A DNA stretch of 11,583 nucleotides from JBEIDK01 sp040383485 (GTDB lineage: Bacteria > Bacteroidota > Bacteroidia > UBA4408): the NCBI GenBank assembly GCA_040383485.1, contig JBEIDK010000104.1, positions 1 to 11,583 of the forward strand. Reading direction: 5' to 3'. The notes beneath the pieces were generated by a model, which was not told the DNA's origin, did no database searches, and saw only the letters and a list, made by a program, of their open reading frames with translations. The first letter of the stretch is position 1; every line of letters begins with the position of its first letter. Shown here in pieces: positions 1 to 8,058 of the stretch. The position numbers were made by a program, and so were the translations under genes.

Positions 1-204
1 TATCCGCTAGGAATGAATCATAAAAAATTACTAAGTGATTTTTTTATAAATAATAAAATTCCATTGTTTGAAAAAGAAAAAATTAAAGTCATGGTTTCAG
101 GTGAAGAAATTTGTTGGGTTGCTGGAATGCGCATTGATAATAGATTTGCAATAACATCAAGCACTGAAAAGATATTTAAAATTTCATACATAAAAAATTT
201 ATGA
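1..204 (+). CDS. tilS: tRNA(Ile)-lysidine synthetase TilS, C-terminal fragment (5' end outside window)
   Basis: The reading frame is open from the first base and ends at TGA 202-204, giving 67 residues beginning YPLG. TilS uses ATP and lysine to convert C34 of the AUA-reading isoleucine tRNA to lysidine in the cytoplasm. The fragment matches the small C-terminal TilS domain in pattern: a P-L-G-x-x-x-K-K-L-L-S-D-F-F core, then N-K-I-P, then S-G-E-E-I-x-W-V-A-G and R-I-D-N-R-F. This domain contacts the tRNA acceptor stem; the catalytic PP-loop domain (SGGxDS motif) lies upstream of the window and cannot be checked. The first in-frame ATG at 13 lies inside the domain and is not the gene start. 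The stop overlaps the next gene's ATG (ATGA, 201-204), suggesting co-transcription and coupled translation. Identity rests on domain pattern only. Confidence 0.85.
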   Translation, partial: YPLGMNHKKLLSDFFINNKIPLFEKEKIKVMVSGEEICWVAGMRIDNRFAITSSTEKIFKISYIKNL

Positions 205-1553
205 AATTAATTTTGACTTACATATTGGTTGTTTTTATTGCCATTGTTTATTCATGTAAATCAATCACAAAAGATAATGAAGTAACCTTTGCAGAAGATA
301 TTGCTCCCATAATATTTAAAAATTGTAGTGGATGCCATAACCCCAATGGAGCCGGTCCGTTTAACTTGCTTAGTTATCATGATGTATTAAAAAGAAACAA
401 ATTAGTTGCTGCAGTTACACGTTCTGGGTTTATGCCGCCTTGGCCTGCCGATACAAACTACTCTCACTTTGCTGGAGAAAAGAAGTTAAATGCTTACCAA
501 ATTTCCTTAATACAGCAGTGGGTAAAGGATGGCTCTAAATCTGGTGATACCACAAATTTAGTAATTCCTGCAACTATAAAATTTAATAATAATATAAAAC
601 CAGACTTAGTACTTCGGATGCCTGAACCAATGCAAATAAAGGGCGATGCAAAGGACAGATTTTTACTCATGAAAATTCCGTACGAAATTCCGGAAGATAA
701 ATATGTGAAAACTATAGAATTTGTACCGGGTCAAAAAAAATTAGTGCATCATGTAAATGGACAACTTCTAAAGTATGAGTTTGACAAAAGAAAAGATGTA
801 CATCGTGGTTCAAAAATTGTAGATATTAATGATTATCCAACCGTGCTAAGTGCCTATGAAAAAATGGAATTGGCTAATGATGATGGCAGCTATCCTGTTA
901 TGAAACAAAGTACAGTTAATTATCTTCCGGGCGTTGAAGGTGTTAATTATCCTGATGGCATTGGAGGGTTTTCTATGCCTAAAAAAGGTGCATACTTTTT
1001 TAAAGATATTCACTACGGCCCTGCAACAAAGAATGTAACAGATGTCTCTAAATTAAAAATTTGGTTTGCAAAAGAAAAGCCCAAACGAGAAACACTTGAA
1101 ATGCAGCTAGGGACTCTAGGAATTTCAATTATTGAACCGCCATTAATAATTCATCCTAATGAAGTAAAGACATTTAAAACACAAATAACCATAACTGGCG
1201 ACATGAGTGTTTTAACGATAAATCCTCACATGCATTTGCTAGGTAAAAAATTTTGGGCCTATGCCATAAAACCAAATGGCGATACCATAAAAATGATTCG
1301 AATAAATAGATGGGATTTTAGATGGCAATATTTTTATACCTATAAAAAAATGATGTACCTGCCTGCTGGCACAACCATTTATGCTTTTGGTGAATTTGAT
1401 AATACAACCAATAATCCATTGAACCCGAACCATCCTCCGAAATTAGTTTCAGAAAAAGATGGAAGCATGAGAACTACAGATGAAATGTTTCAGTTTATAA
1501 TTACTTACCTACCGTACCAAAAAGGAGACGAAAATATAAGTTTAGAAAAATGA
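201..1553 (+). CDS. Heme-c / PHM-like copper monooxygenase fusion lipoprotein
   Basis: This 450-residue protein has a hydrophobic signal ending VYSC, so Cys19 is the likely lipidation site and the protein is exported and membrane-anchored. Residues about 28-112 form a c-type cytochrome domain: heme-binding CSGCH at 42-46 and a probable distal ligand Met78 in FMPPWP. Residues about 135-440 resemble the two-domain copper type II, ascorbate-dependent monooxygenase fold (PHM, dopamine beta-monooxygenase). All six copper ligands of that family have candidates in the right order: H183-H184 and H271 (in HYG) for one copper, and H343-M-H345 and M429 (in TTDEM) for the other. These enzymes hydroxylate C-H bonds using O2 and an electron donor; the attached heme could supply electrons (inference). 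The substrate is unknown. The start at 201 gives a good signal peptide and overlaps the tilS stop. Annotation pipelines may call it only 'cytochrome c'. Confidence 0.8.
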   Translation: MKLILTYILVVFIAIVYSCKSITKDNEVTFAEDIAPIIFKNCSGCHNPNGAGPFNLLSYHDVLKRNKLVAAVTRSGFMPPWPADTNYSHFAGEKKLNAYQISLIQQWVKDGSKSGDTTNLVIPATIKFNNNIKPDLVLRMPEPMQIKGDAKDRFLLMKIPYEIPEDKYVKTIEFVPGQKKLVHHVNGQLLKYEFDKRKDVHRGSKIVDINDYPTVLSAYEKMELANDDGSYPVMKQSTVNYLPGVEGVNYPDGIGGFSMPKKGAYFFKDIHYGPATKNVTDVSKLKIWFAKEKPKRETLEMQLGTLGISIIEPPLIIHPNEVKTFKTQITITGDMSVLTINPHMHLLGKKFWAYAIKPNGDTIKMIRINRWDFRWQYFYTYKKMMYLPAGTTIYAFGEFDNTTNNPLNPNHPPKLVSEKDGSMRTTDEMFQFIITYLPYQKGDENISLEK

Positions 1554-1576
1554 GGAAGGTTAATATCACTTCCTTA
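1551..1576. terminator. Weak hairpin between convergent genes
   Basis: TGAGGAAG at 1551-1558 pairs with CTTCCTTA at 1569-1576 (one G-T pair), with a 10-base loop. It begins at the stop codon of the heme/copper lipoprotein gene and lies 19 bases before the susD-like stop from the other side, so it could serve both converging transcripts. There is no run of T on either side, so intrinsic termination is uncertain. Confidence 0.3.
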
Positions 1577-1594
1577 TTAAGTACTTAAATTATT

Positions 1595-3034
1595 CTAATT
1601 CTGAGTAATGTCGGCATTCCCTGCAATTTCTTCTTGCGGAATTTTAAATAGAAACTTTTGATAATCGTTACCTAAACGCAAAGGCAATTTATTTTTGCGT
1701 AAAAACATATAGCGGTCACCTTCAAAATTTAACTCAATACGTCTTTGGTATTGAATTTTTTCAAGTAAATTAGAACTACTTGTTTCTGGTGTGTAAACTT
1801 TATATCCTCGTTCACGAATTTTGTTATAATGTAGGAGAGCATTTACATCATCTCCTTTTATTGAATAACACTCCGCTAATATTAAATGCATTTCAGGAAG
1901 GCGCAAATAATTAACATTTGAACCATTTGCTTGTATTGTTGGAATATCATACTTTGCCGGGAACGCAGAACCTGTAAGTACTTGACTTGCGTTTTGTGAA
2001 ACATTCAAAAATAATTTTCTTCTAAAATCTAATGAGTCGTTATATAGTAGCTGTGCCTGCGTTAAAGGGATAAGAAAATAATAATCTAATTTTCTTGAAT
2101 ACGGGCTTGATAAACTATTGCCATTGTCGATTGGTGTATTAATTATTTCAAAAATATTTTCTGTACAATTTGCTGGAAGAGGAAACCCTTGATTTCTATA
2201 ATTAACTAACAAGGAATCTGTTTTTTTAAGTCTATACTTATTACTAGCAACTATTTGTTGTGCATAATTTATAGCATTATCGTTGTCTCCCTTAAAATAA
2301 AAAACTCTTGCTAGCATTGCTTTGCAAGCCATTGATGAGCCGTAACCAATTGAAGTAATGGTGCCACTTTGTTGAAACAACGCATCTGCTGACTTTAATT
2401 CTTCGATAACAAAATTATATACTTCTTCAACACTCGCACGCTGTTTTTTATATGAATCTAGGCTATCAATACTTAAGGTTGGTTTTGTTCTAATTACTAC
2501 ACCTGGTTGGTTGTTAGAGCCAGACTTTGATGCATCATAAGGAAGTGCCCAAAAGCGCAATAATTCATAATGAATAACAGCTCTAATAAACTGTGCCTGT
2601 GCTTTAATTTTATTTTTTTTGCTTTCATATTCGGCACCACTCAATTTATTGCCATTATCAATTATGTTTATAATGTTATTTGCTCTATTAATAGTGCTAT
2701 AGCAATCGCGCCACATATCGCGTAAAGCACCTATTTGAACACTTGTATTGCCATTATAAATTTCATTTGTTCCGAAAGCACCCAACTTTATCGTTCTAAC
2801 GTCAGCATCATCAGCCAATAAATCTGAATAAAAAATCATGTTACCACCCAATACATTACTACTTTGCAAACCATCATAGGCACCGTTCAAAACACTTTCT
2901 AAATCCTTTACTGAGTTGATAACATTGTCGTTTTCAATTACCGTTAATGGTCTTTGTTCTAATATTTTCTTGCAAGAAAAACCAATTAATAAAACCAATG
3001 TTAAGATTGTTATTTGTATTATATTCTTTTTCAT
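1595..3034 (-). CDS. SusD/RagB family outer-membrane nutrient-binding lipoprotein
   Basis: This 479-residue protein starts with a lipoprotein signal (hydrophobic stretch ending GFSC, Cys21). SusD proteins sit on the outer face of the outer membrane as a lid over a SusC channel and capture substrate for it. Family marks visible here are the early EQRPLTVIEN segment; LNGAYDGLQ at about 49-57; an N-terminal helical region with FIRAVIHYELLRFW; the NYLRLPEMHLILAECY segment in the C-terminal half; and a terminal RRIELNFEGDRYMFLR followed by a closing IPQEEIAGN...ITQN. Length is at the short end of the usual range, and both ends look complete. It lies 18 bases downstream of its SusC partner, so the two are surely one operon. 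No glycosidase, peptidase or sigma/anti-sigma pair lies next to it, so the substrate (glycan, peptide or other) cannot be read from context. Confidence 0.93.
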   Translation of the reverse strand: MKKNIIQITILTLVLLIGFSCKKILEQRPLTVIENDNVINSVKDLESVLNGAYDGLQSSNVLGGNMIFYSDLLADDADVRTIKLGAFGTNEIYNGNTSVQIGALRDMWRDCYSTINRANNIINIIDNGNKLSGAEYESKKNKIKAQAQFIRAVIHYELLRFWALPYDASKSGSNNQPGVVIRTKPTLSIDSLDSYKKQRASVEEVYNFVIEELKSADALFQQSGTITSIGYGSSMACKAMLARVFYFKGDNDNAINYAQQIVASNKYRLKKTDSLLVNYRNQGFPLPANCTENIFEIINTPIDNGNSLSSPYSRKLDYYFLIPLTQAQLLYNDSLDFRRKLFLNVSQNASQVLTGSAFPAKYDIPTIQANGSNVNYLRLPEMHLILAECYSIKGDDVNALLHYNKIRERGYKVYTPETSSSNLLEKIQYQRRIELNFEGDRYMFLRKNKLPLRLGNDYQKFLFKIPQEEIAGNADITQN

Positions 3035-3052
3035 TTTTTGAGTATTAAATAA

Positions 3053-6000
3053 TTAGAAACCGATTTTTACACCAATTTGAATGGTACGTGCTTGAGGAGT
3101 TTGAAAAGATGGGCCTGCAAAAGAAATATTGCCTTGTTGGCTATTTGTGTTTACGTTACGTAATACTTCTGGGTCCCAACCAGGGTATTTTGTAAAGGTT
3201 AAAAGATTACCTCCGTTCAAATAAATTCGAAGATTAGAAACCTTTATTTTTTTACAAACTTTTTCAGATAAATTATAACCAAATGTCAATGAGCGGAGAC
3301 GAATAAATGAAGCGTCGTATAAATACCTATCGCTATTAATTGCGTTATATCCTTGTGCTTGGCCTTTTGAATTAAAAGTAATAAGCGCTGGAATATTTGA
3401 GCTTGTGTTTGTTGCACTATATGCATCTAATATATCTTTGCGTTGTGCATAATTTGCCCAATTGCCAATTTGCTGTTTTGCAGGGTCGTCGTATATTGTA
3501 TTGCCAACTACGAAACTAAAAAGGAAATTCAAATCAAAACCTTTGTAAGTAAATGTGTTGCTAATACCACCAAAAAATTGCGGTGTAGGATTTCCTCTTG
3601 GCACGCGATTATCATAGAAATTACCTGTTGGGCTTTCCCAAGTCATTAAGTTTCCAAATTTATCATAATATAAATCAGTTCCAGCTTTCACATCTATTTT
3701 TTGTTCAACACCATTTGCATCTTGCTTAGCAGTACCATCAGCATTTCGGACTGTAATTTGTCCGTCTTCTTTTTGCACCCCTGCATAACGCACCACATAA
3801 GCTTGCCCTACAGGATATCCTGATAAAACACGTCCTTCGCCAGGTTGGCCACTCTCAAACGCATCGGCGGGCAAACCTGCAGCATCAAGTACTTTGTTTC
3901 TATTAAATGAAATATTAAAATCAGTACTCCAAGTAAATTTGCCGTTGTCAATATTCTTGGTGTTGATAGTAATTTCTAGTCCTTTATTCTCCATCTTACC
4001 AATGTTGGTAAGTATGCCTCCAAATCCAGCCGATGTTTGTATATAACGAGTCATTAATAAGTCAGAAGAAACCCTGCGGTATACTGTAGCGCTTAATGCA
4101 ATTCTATTCTTAAAAAACGCCATGTCTAAATTCAAATCATAAGCATTTGCTTTTTCCCAGCGTAAATTTGGATTTGCAAGTTGTGAGGGTGTTAGCGCTA
4201 AACCATTGTTTAAGCCGCCAGAACCACCGTATCCATTATTATTTACAGAGTAAAAACCATAACTAGCATAGTCGCCAATTTCTGCATTGCCTGTTTGTCC
4301 CCAACTAGTTCTTAATTTTAGAAATGAGATAACTGTGTTATCTTTTAAAAATGCTTCATCACTTACAAGCCAACCAGCAGAAACCGAAGGGAAAGAGCCG
4401 AATTTATTGTTTGCTGCAAATCTTGAAGAGCCATCGTAACGTATACTTGCGCCTAACAAATACCTATTTAAAAACTTATAATTTAAACGTGAATAATATG
4501 ACAAAAATCCACTAGCCGTTTTATTGGCGTATGAATTTTTTTCAATTCCGTTTTGAGGATCTTTTAAATAATCATTTGTAAAACCTGTTCCGCCAACACC
4601 TATATATGATGTTGCTGCTTTGGTTATTTCGTTTCCGAGCAAAAAGTTAAAATCATGCTTATCACTAATATTTTTCCTGAATGTAAAATAATTAGAGTTG
4701 GTTAATGTTAACCCATTTGCTCTTCGCTCCCAAGCATAGCTTCTTGAAGAGGTATCACTTACATCTCTAAACTGATATTCATATTCAGTTTGCGACAAAT
4801 TGTCAACTCCTAGCTGGCTGCGGAATGAAAGTGCTTTTGTAATATGTAAGTCGCCATAAATATTTGCAATTGTTCTCCAAATATTTGCGTTGTTTTTCCA
4901 ATTTTCTAATTGCCACAAAGGATTGCCATAACCAGCTCTTGTATTGAAAGTACTATCAGAATTATAAATTGGAATAAATGGTAAGTTTTGTTGGGCTGAA
5001 CCTAATCCGCCATTATCGCCAATTGGAACACGGTCTTGTACGGTATTATTAATACTTATACTGGTTCCTATCGTTAGCTTATCTGTTGCTTTATTGTCGA
5101 GCGCAATTTTAGTATTTAATCTTTTAAAGTGACTACCTTTCAAGAAGCTTGTTTCATCGCGGTATGCGCCCGAAACATAAAAAGTAGTTCGTTCATTTCC
5201 TCCAGTTGCAGAAAGTGTGTAATTGTGTTGTTGTCCTGTTTGTAAAACTCCATCAATCCATTCTGAACCTTTTCCGCCAGTTGCATTAGCAAATGAATCG
5301 GCCATAGCGCGTGTGAAATTTTTATTGTTCCAATTACCTAAAATTGTATTTGCCTTATCGCGTTTGTTAGTATCCAAGACTAATTGTGCTTTATCACGCA
5401 AGTCGAGTTGTTCTTGTGCGTTAAGGAATTCTAGTCTTTTTGTAGGTTCTAAAGTGCCATAACTGTAGCTAAAATCGAATTTAGTTTTTCCATCTTTCCC
5501 TTTTTTTGTGGTTATTAAAATTACTCCATTAGCTCCGCGCGAACCATAAATGGCACAAGCGGCGGCATCTTTAAGTACTTCAATATTTTCTATGTCATTC
5601 GGATTAATGTCACTCATTGGATTGTTACCGTAACCAACATTGCCAGCAGTGTTATCCTTATTATCTATTATAATTCCATCAATAACATACAATGGCGACG
5701 AACCTGCAGTAACTGAATTTGTACCACGTATTTGCACTTTTGTTTGTGCACCAGCAACTCCACTACCACCAGTAATTTGTAAGCCACTTGCACGGCCTTG
5801 TAATGCCTGGTCAAAACTACTTTGTACGGTATTATTTATGTCTTTGGCTTTTATTGTTGCTATTGAACCTGTTACATCACGTTTCTGTTCAAGGCCGTAA
5901 CCAACAACCACAGCTTCTTGCAATAACAAGGCATCATCTTGTAGTTTTATATCAAGTATCGTTGTCTTATCCGCCGAAACCTCAACACTACGACTTTCTT

Positions 6001-6238
6001 TTTTAAAACCAAGTGCAGCTATTTGTATGCTATATTTACCAGGCTTTAAATTCTTGATTGAATATTTGCCATCAAAGTCAGTTGCAACGCCAATGGTTGT
6101 ACCTGTAACAGACACCGCTGCCCCAATAACTGTTTCACCTTTGGGGTCTGTAATTGTTCCCGATAATGTACCTGTTTGAGAATAAACTGCTGTGGTTAAA
6201 AATATTGTAAAGATGAATAATAGTAATTTCTTAATCAT
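3053..6238 (-). CDS. SusC/RagA family TonB-linked outer-membrane transporter
   Basis: This 1061-residue protein has a Sec signal peptide (about 1-20, probable cleavage YS|QT). A carboxypeptidase-regulatory-like beta-sandwich follows at about 22-100 (GTITDPKGETVIGAAVSV). The SusC signature VVVGYG is at 110-115 and the TonB-dependent receptor plug at about 117-247, including ALQGRASGLQI, IRGTNS, PLYVIDG and IYGSRGANGVILITT. The rest is a long C-terminal beta-barrel ending in aromatic Phe (IGVKIGF), as expected for outer-membrane assembly. These proteins import large nutrients using proton-motive force relayed by TonB. The downstream SusD partner follows 18 bases later. Upstream lies a 76-base gap to the cold-shock gene; I found no exact TAnnTTTG promoter there and no strong terminator, so it may have its own weak promoter or be read through from tyrS. 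The extra N-terminal signalling domain seen in anti-sigma-coupled SusC proteins is absent. Confidence 0.95.
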   Translation of the reverse strand: MIKKLLLFIFTIFLTTAVYSQTGTLSGTITDPKGETVIGAAVSVTGTTIGVATDFDGKYSIKNLKPGKYSIQIAALGFKKESRSVEVSADKTTILDIKLQDDALLLQEAVVVGYGLEQKRDVTGSIATIKAKDINNTVQSSFDQALQGRASGLQITGGSGVAGAQTKVQIRGTNSVTAGSSPLYVIDGIIIDNKDNTAGNVGYGNNPMSDINPNDIENIEVLKDAAACAIYGSRGANGVILITTKKGKDGKTKFDFSYSYGTLEPTKRLEFLNAQEQLDLRDKAQLVLDTNKRDKANTILGNWNNKNFTRAMADSFANATGGKGSEWIDGVLQTGQQHNYTLSATGGNERTTFYVSGAYRDETSFLKGSHFKRLNTKIALDNKATDKLTIGTSISINNTVQDRVPIGDNGGLGSAQQNLPFIPIYNSDSTFNTRAGYGNPLWQLENWKNNANIWRTIANIYGDLHITKALSFRSQLGVDNLSQTEYEYQFRDVSDTSSRSYAWERRANGLTLTNSNYFTFRKNISDKHDFNFLLGNEITKAATSYIGVGGTGFTNDYLKDPQNGIEKNSYANKTASGFLSYYSRLNYKFLNRYLLGASIRYDGSSRFAANNKFGSFPSVSAGWLVSDEAFLKDNTVISFLKLRTSWGQTGNAEIGDYASYGFYSVNNNGYGGSGGLNNGLALTPSQLANPNLRWEKANAYDLNLDMAFFKNRIALSATVYRRVSSDLLMTRYIQTSAGFGGILTNIGKMENKGLEITINTKNIDNGKFTWSTDFNISFNRNKVLDAAGLPADAFESGQPGEGRVLSGYPVGQAYVVRYAGVQKEDGQITVRNADGTAKQDANGVEQKIDVKAGTDLYYDKFGNLMTWESPTGNFYDNRVPRGNPTPQFFGGISNTFTYKGFDLNFLFSFVVGNTIYDDPAKQQIGNWANYAQRKDILDAYSATNTSSNIPALITFNSKGQAQGYNAINSDRYLYDASFIRLRSLTFGYNLSEKVCKKIKVSNLRIYLNGGNLLTFTKYPGWDPEVLRNVNTNSQQGNISFAGPSFQTPQARTIQIGVKIGF

Positions 6239-6314
6239 ACCAAAATATTATTTAAGTGTTATGTTTACACAAAGAAATAATTTATTTTGATAAATAGATA
6301 AAAAAGAATCTAAT

Positions 6315-6509
6315 TTATTTTTTCAATTTAACATTCATTGCTTGTAGTTTTCCATCTAGTTCCAACAAGTCAAACACTACTTTATTTCCTTTATAAATTT
6401 GGTCAACGAGTCCGTTAATATGAACAAATATTTCGGTGTTAGTTTCATCACTTAACACACTACCAAATCCTTTGTATGGGTCAAAAAAAACGATAACACC
6501 TTCTGGCAT
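6315..6509 (-). CDS. Small cold-shock-domain (CspA-like) protein
   Basis: This 64-residue protein is a single OB-fold cold-shock domain, the usual length of a bacterial Csp. These proteins bind single-stranded RNA or DNA and act as RNA chaperones or antiterminators. RNP1 is KGFGSV at 13-18 and RNP2 is IFVH at 27-30; the start (EGVIVFF) and the turn GLVDQIYKGNKVVFDL also fit the Bacteroidota version. RNP1 normally reads KGFGF[IV]; here the second Phe is Ser17, removing one of the stacking aromatics used for nucleic-acid contact, and the family's Trp near residue 8 is Phe, which is common. The ATG at 6507-6509 overlaps the tyrS stop by one base (TAATG), so translation is probably coupled to tyrS. 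The gene may also lead into susC 76 bases on. The family call is firm; the reduced binding is inference. Confidence 0.85.
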   Translation of the reverse strand: MPEGVIVFFDPYKGFGSVLSDETNTEIFVHINGLVDQIYKGNKVVFDLLELDGKLQAMNVKLKK

Positions 6510-7789
6510 TATTCAGCAATTAATAGATAATAATTCTTTTTTCCTTTTTGAGCTATAATATATTTTTCGCCAATTAAATGTTTTGATTCTATCAGATATG
6601 TGGGTTCTTCAATTTTTAATTTATTTATAAAAACGCCTCCTCCCTGCAACATTTTTTTTGCTTCTCCTTTTGAAGGAAAAACTTGCGTTTTATCAGCAAT
6701 AAGCTCAATAATATTTATACCGTTTAATAAGTCATTTTTGCTTATTGTAAATTTAGGAACGCCCTCAAAAACGCTTACCAAATCTTCATTACTTAAACTT
6801 CGTAAACTCTCTTCAGTTCCTTTTCCAAATAATATTTCAGATGCCTCAACTGCAGAGTTATATAAATCAGCACTATGAACTCTTGTAGTTATGTCTTGTG
6901 CTAAGGCTTTTTGAAGTAATCTCAAATGAGGACTTTTACTATGCTCCAATTCTATAGCCTCAATTTCTTCTCTTGTTTTTAAGGTAAATATTCGAATGAA
7001 ATTTGATGCATCTACATCACTTGCATTTAACCAAAACTGGTAAAATTTATAAACCGAAGTTCTTGATGCATCGAGCCAAATGTTGCCACTTTCTGTTTTG
7101 CCAAACTTTGTACCATCGGCCTTTTTAATTAACGGGGTTGTAAGCGCATAAGCTTCTCCCCCATCTTTTTTTCTAATTAATTCAGTACCTGTTACAATAT
7201 TACCCCATTGGTCGCTACCTCCCATTTGCAGCATACAGTTTCTGTTTTTATTCAAATAATAAAAATCGTAACCCTGAACAAGTTGGTAAGAAAACTCCGT
7301 AAAAGACATTCCGTTTTCTAATCTGTTTTTCACTGAATCTTTAGCAAGCATATAATTTACTGTAATGTGTTTTCCTACATCACGAATAAATTCTAGAAAA
7401 GAAAAATTCTTAAACCAATCATAGTTATTTACAATCTCAGCTGAATTTTCACCGCAATTAAAATCAAGAAATTTCTCTAATTGTTTTTGTTGACAATTTT
7501 GATTGTGCAATAAAATGTCTTCACTAAGTAAATTTCTTTCTGCTGATTTACCTGAAGGATCACCTACCATACCAGTTGCTCCTCCTACCAAAGCAAAGGG
7601 TTTGTGACCACATTTTTGAAAATGTAGTAAGGTCATTATTTGCACCAAGTTGCCAACACCTAAACTATCAGCCGTAGGGTCAAAACCAATATAACCACTG
7701 GTCATTTGTTTGTTCAGCATTTCTTCGGTACCTGGCATAATATCTTGCAACATGCCTCTCCAACGTAATTCTTCAATAAAATTTTTCAT
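6509..7789 (-). CDS. tyrS: Tyrosyl-tRNA synthetase with altered HIGH motif
   Basis: This 426-residue class I synthetase charges tRNA-Tyr with tyrosine via a tyrosyl-adenylate in the cytoplasm. The full bacterial architecture is present: Rossmann catalytic domain (about 30-235), anticodon-binding helical domain (about 240-345) and a C-terminal S4-like RNA-binding domain (about 355-425). Recognised motifs are GFDPTADS at 35-42, GGATGMVGDPSG at 69-80, tyrosine-pocket Y168/Q172/D175, GGSDQWGN at 190-197 and KFGKT at 228-232 (the bacterial form of KMSKS). The oddity is the HIGH signature, which reads G44-V-G-N47 (7649-7660). Asn at the fourth position is tolerated in class I enzymes, but Gly replaces the first His (His45 of the Geobacillus stearothermophilus enzyme). 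The start gives the standard N-terminus MKNFIEELRWRGM. The stop overlaps the cold-shock gene. No second tyrS is in the window. Confidence 0.95.
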   Translation of the reverse strand: MKNFIEELRWRGMLQDIMPGTEEMLNKQMTSGYIGFDPTADSLGVGNLVQIMTLLHFQKCGHKPFALVGGATGMVGDPSGKSAERNLLSEDILLHNQNCQQKQLEKFLDFNCGENSAEIVNNYDWFKNFSFLEFIRDVGKHITVNYMLAKDSVKNRLENGMSFTEFSYQLVQGYDFYYLNKNRNCMLQMGGSDQWGNIVTGTELIRKKDGGEAYALTTPLIKKADGTKFGKTESGNIWLDASRTSVYKFYQFWLNASDVDASNFIRIFTLKTREEIEAIELEHSKSPHLRLLQKALAQDITTRVHSADLYNSAVEASEILFGKGTEESLRSLSNEDLVSVFEGVPKFTISKNDLLNGINIIELIADKTQVFPSKGEAKKMLQGGGVFINKLKIEEPTYLIESKHLIGEKYIIAQKGKKNYYLLIAE

Positions 7790-7864
7790 TCTTCATTTAT
7801 CTAAAATTTCTCCTCTAAAATTAAAACTTAATTGCAGAAATAGATTTTGTGCAAAGCAATAAAT

Positions 7865-7916
7865 AATTGTTTGTTTCTGAAATTGAAAATGATTTATGAT
7901 TGAAAAACAAATAATT
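7865..7916. repeat. Imperfect AT-rich inverted repeat upstream of tyrS
   Basis: AATTGTTTGTTT at 7865-7876 pairs with AAACAAATAATT at 7905-7916 (12 pairs, one of them G-T), with a 28-base spacer. It lies about 75-125 bases before the tyrS start, where a leader or operator could be. Given the AT-rich background it may be chance. No T-box or other known riboswitch features were seen. Confidence 0.2.
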
Positions 7917-8008
7917 TAAACCGAATAATGGTATGATTTTATAATAACTGTTTGAGTGAACACTAATTACTTTGCTTTTGATTTCTTAAGTAACAAACAA
8001 AATGTTTT

Positions 8009-8052
8009 AAAATAAAAATCCCTCAATTTCTTAGTTGAGGGATTTTTATTTT
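8009..8052. terminator. Strong intrinsic terminator downstream of ctaD
   Basis: The arms 8009-8026 and 8035-8052 form an 18-base-pair perfect stem with an 8-base loop. The stem has a GC-containing core (TCCCTCAA / TTGAGGGA) and outer A/T tracts that give a U-rich 3' side in either direction. It starts 6 bases after the ctaD stop, so its clear role is to end the leftward ctaD transcript and insulate tyrS, whose start is about 220 bases further on. By symmetry it could also stop rightward antisense transcription. Confidence 0.9.
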
Positions 8053-8058
8053 TTCTAA

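Noticed and set aside
5640..6006. Rightward open frames opposite the susC N-terminal and plug region
   Set aside because: They are antisense shadows of a clearly coding SusC frame whose conserved motifs fill the same bases.
6295..6312. Small TAGAT/ATCTA hairpin after the cold-shock gene
   Set aside because: A 5-pair A/T-rich stem with an 8-base loop and no clear U tract is too weak to call a terminator.
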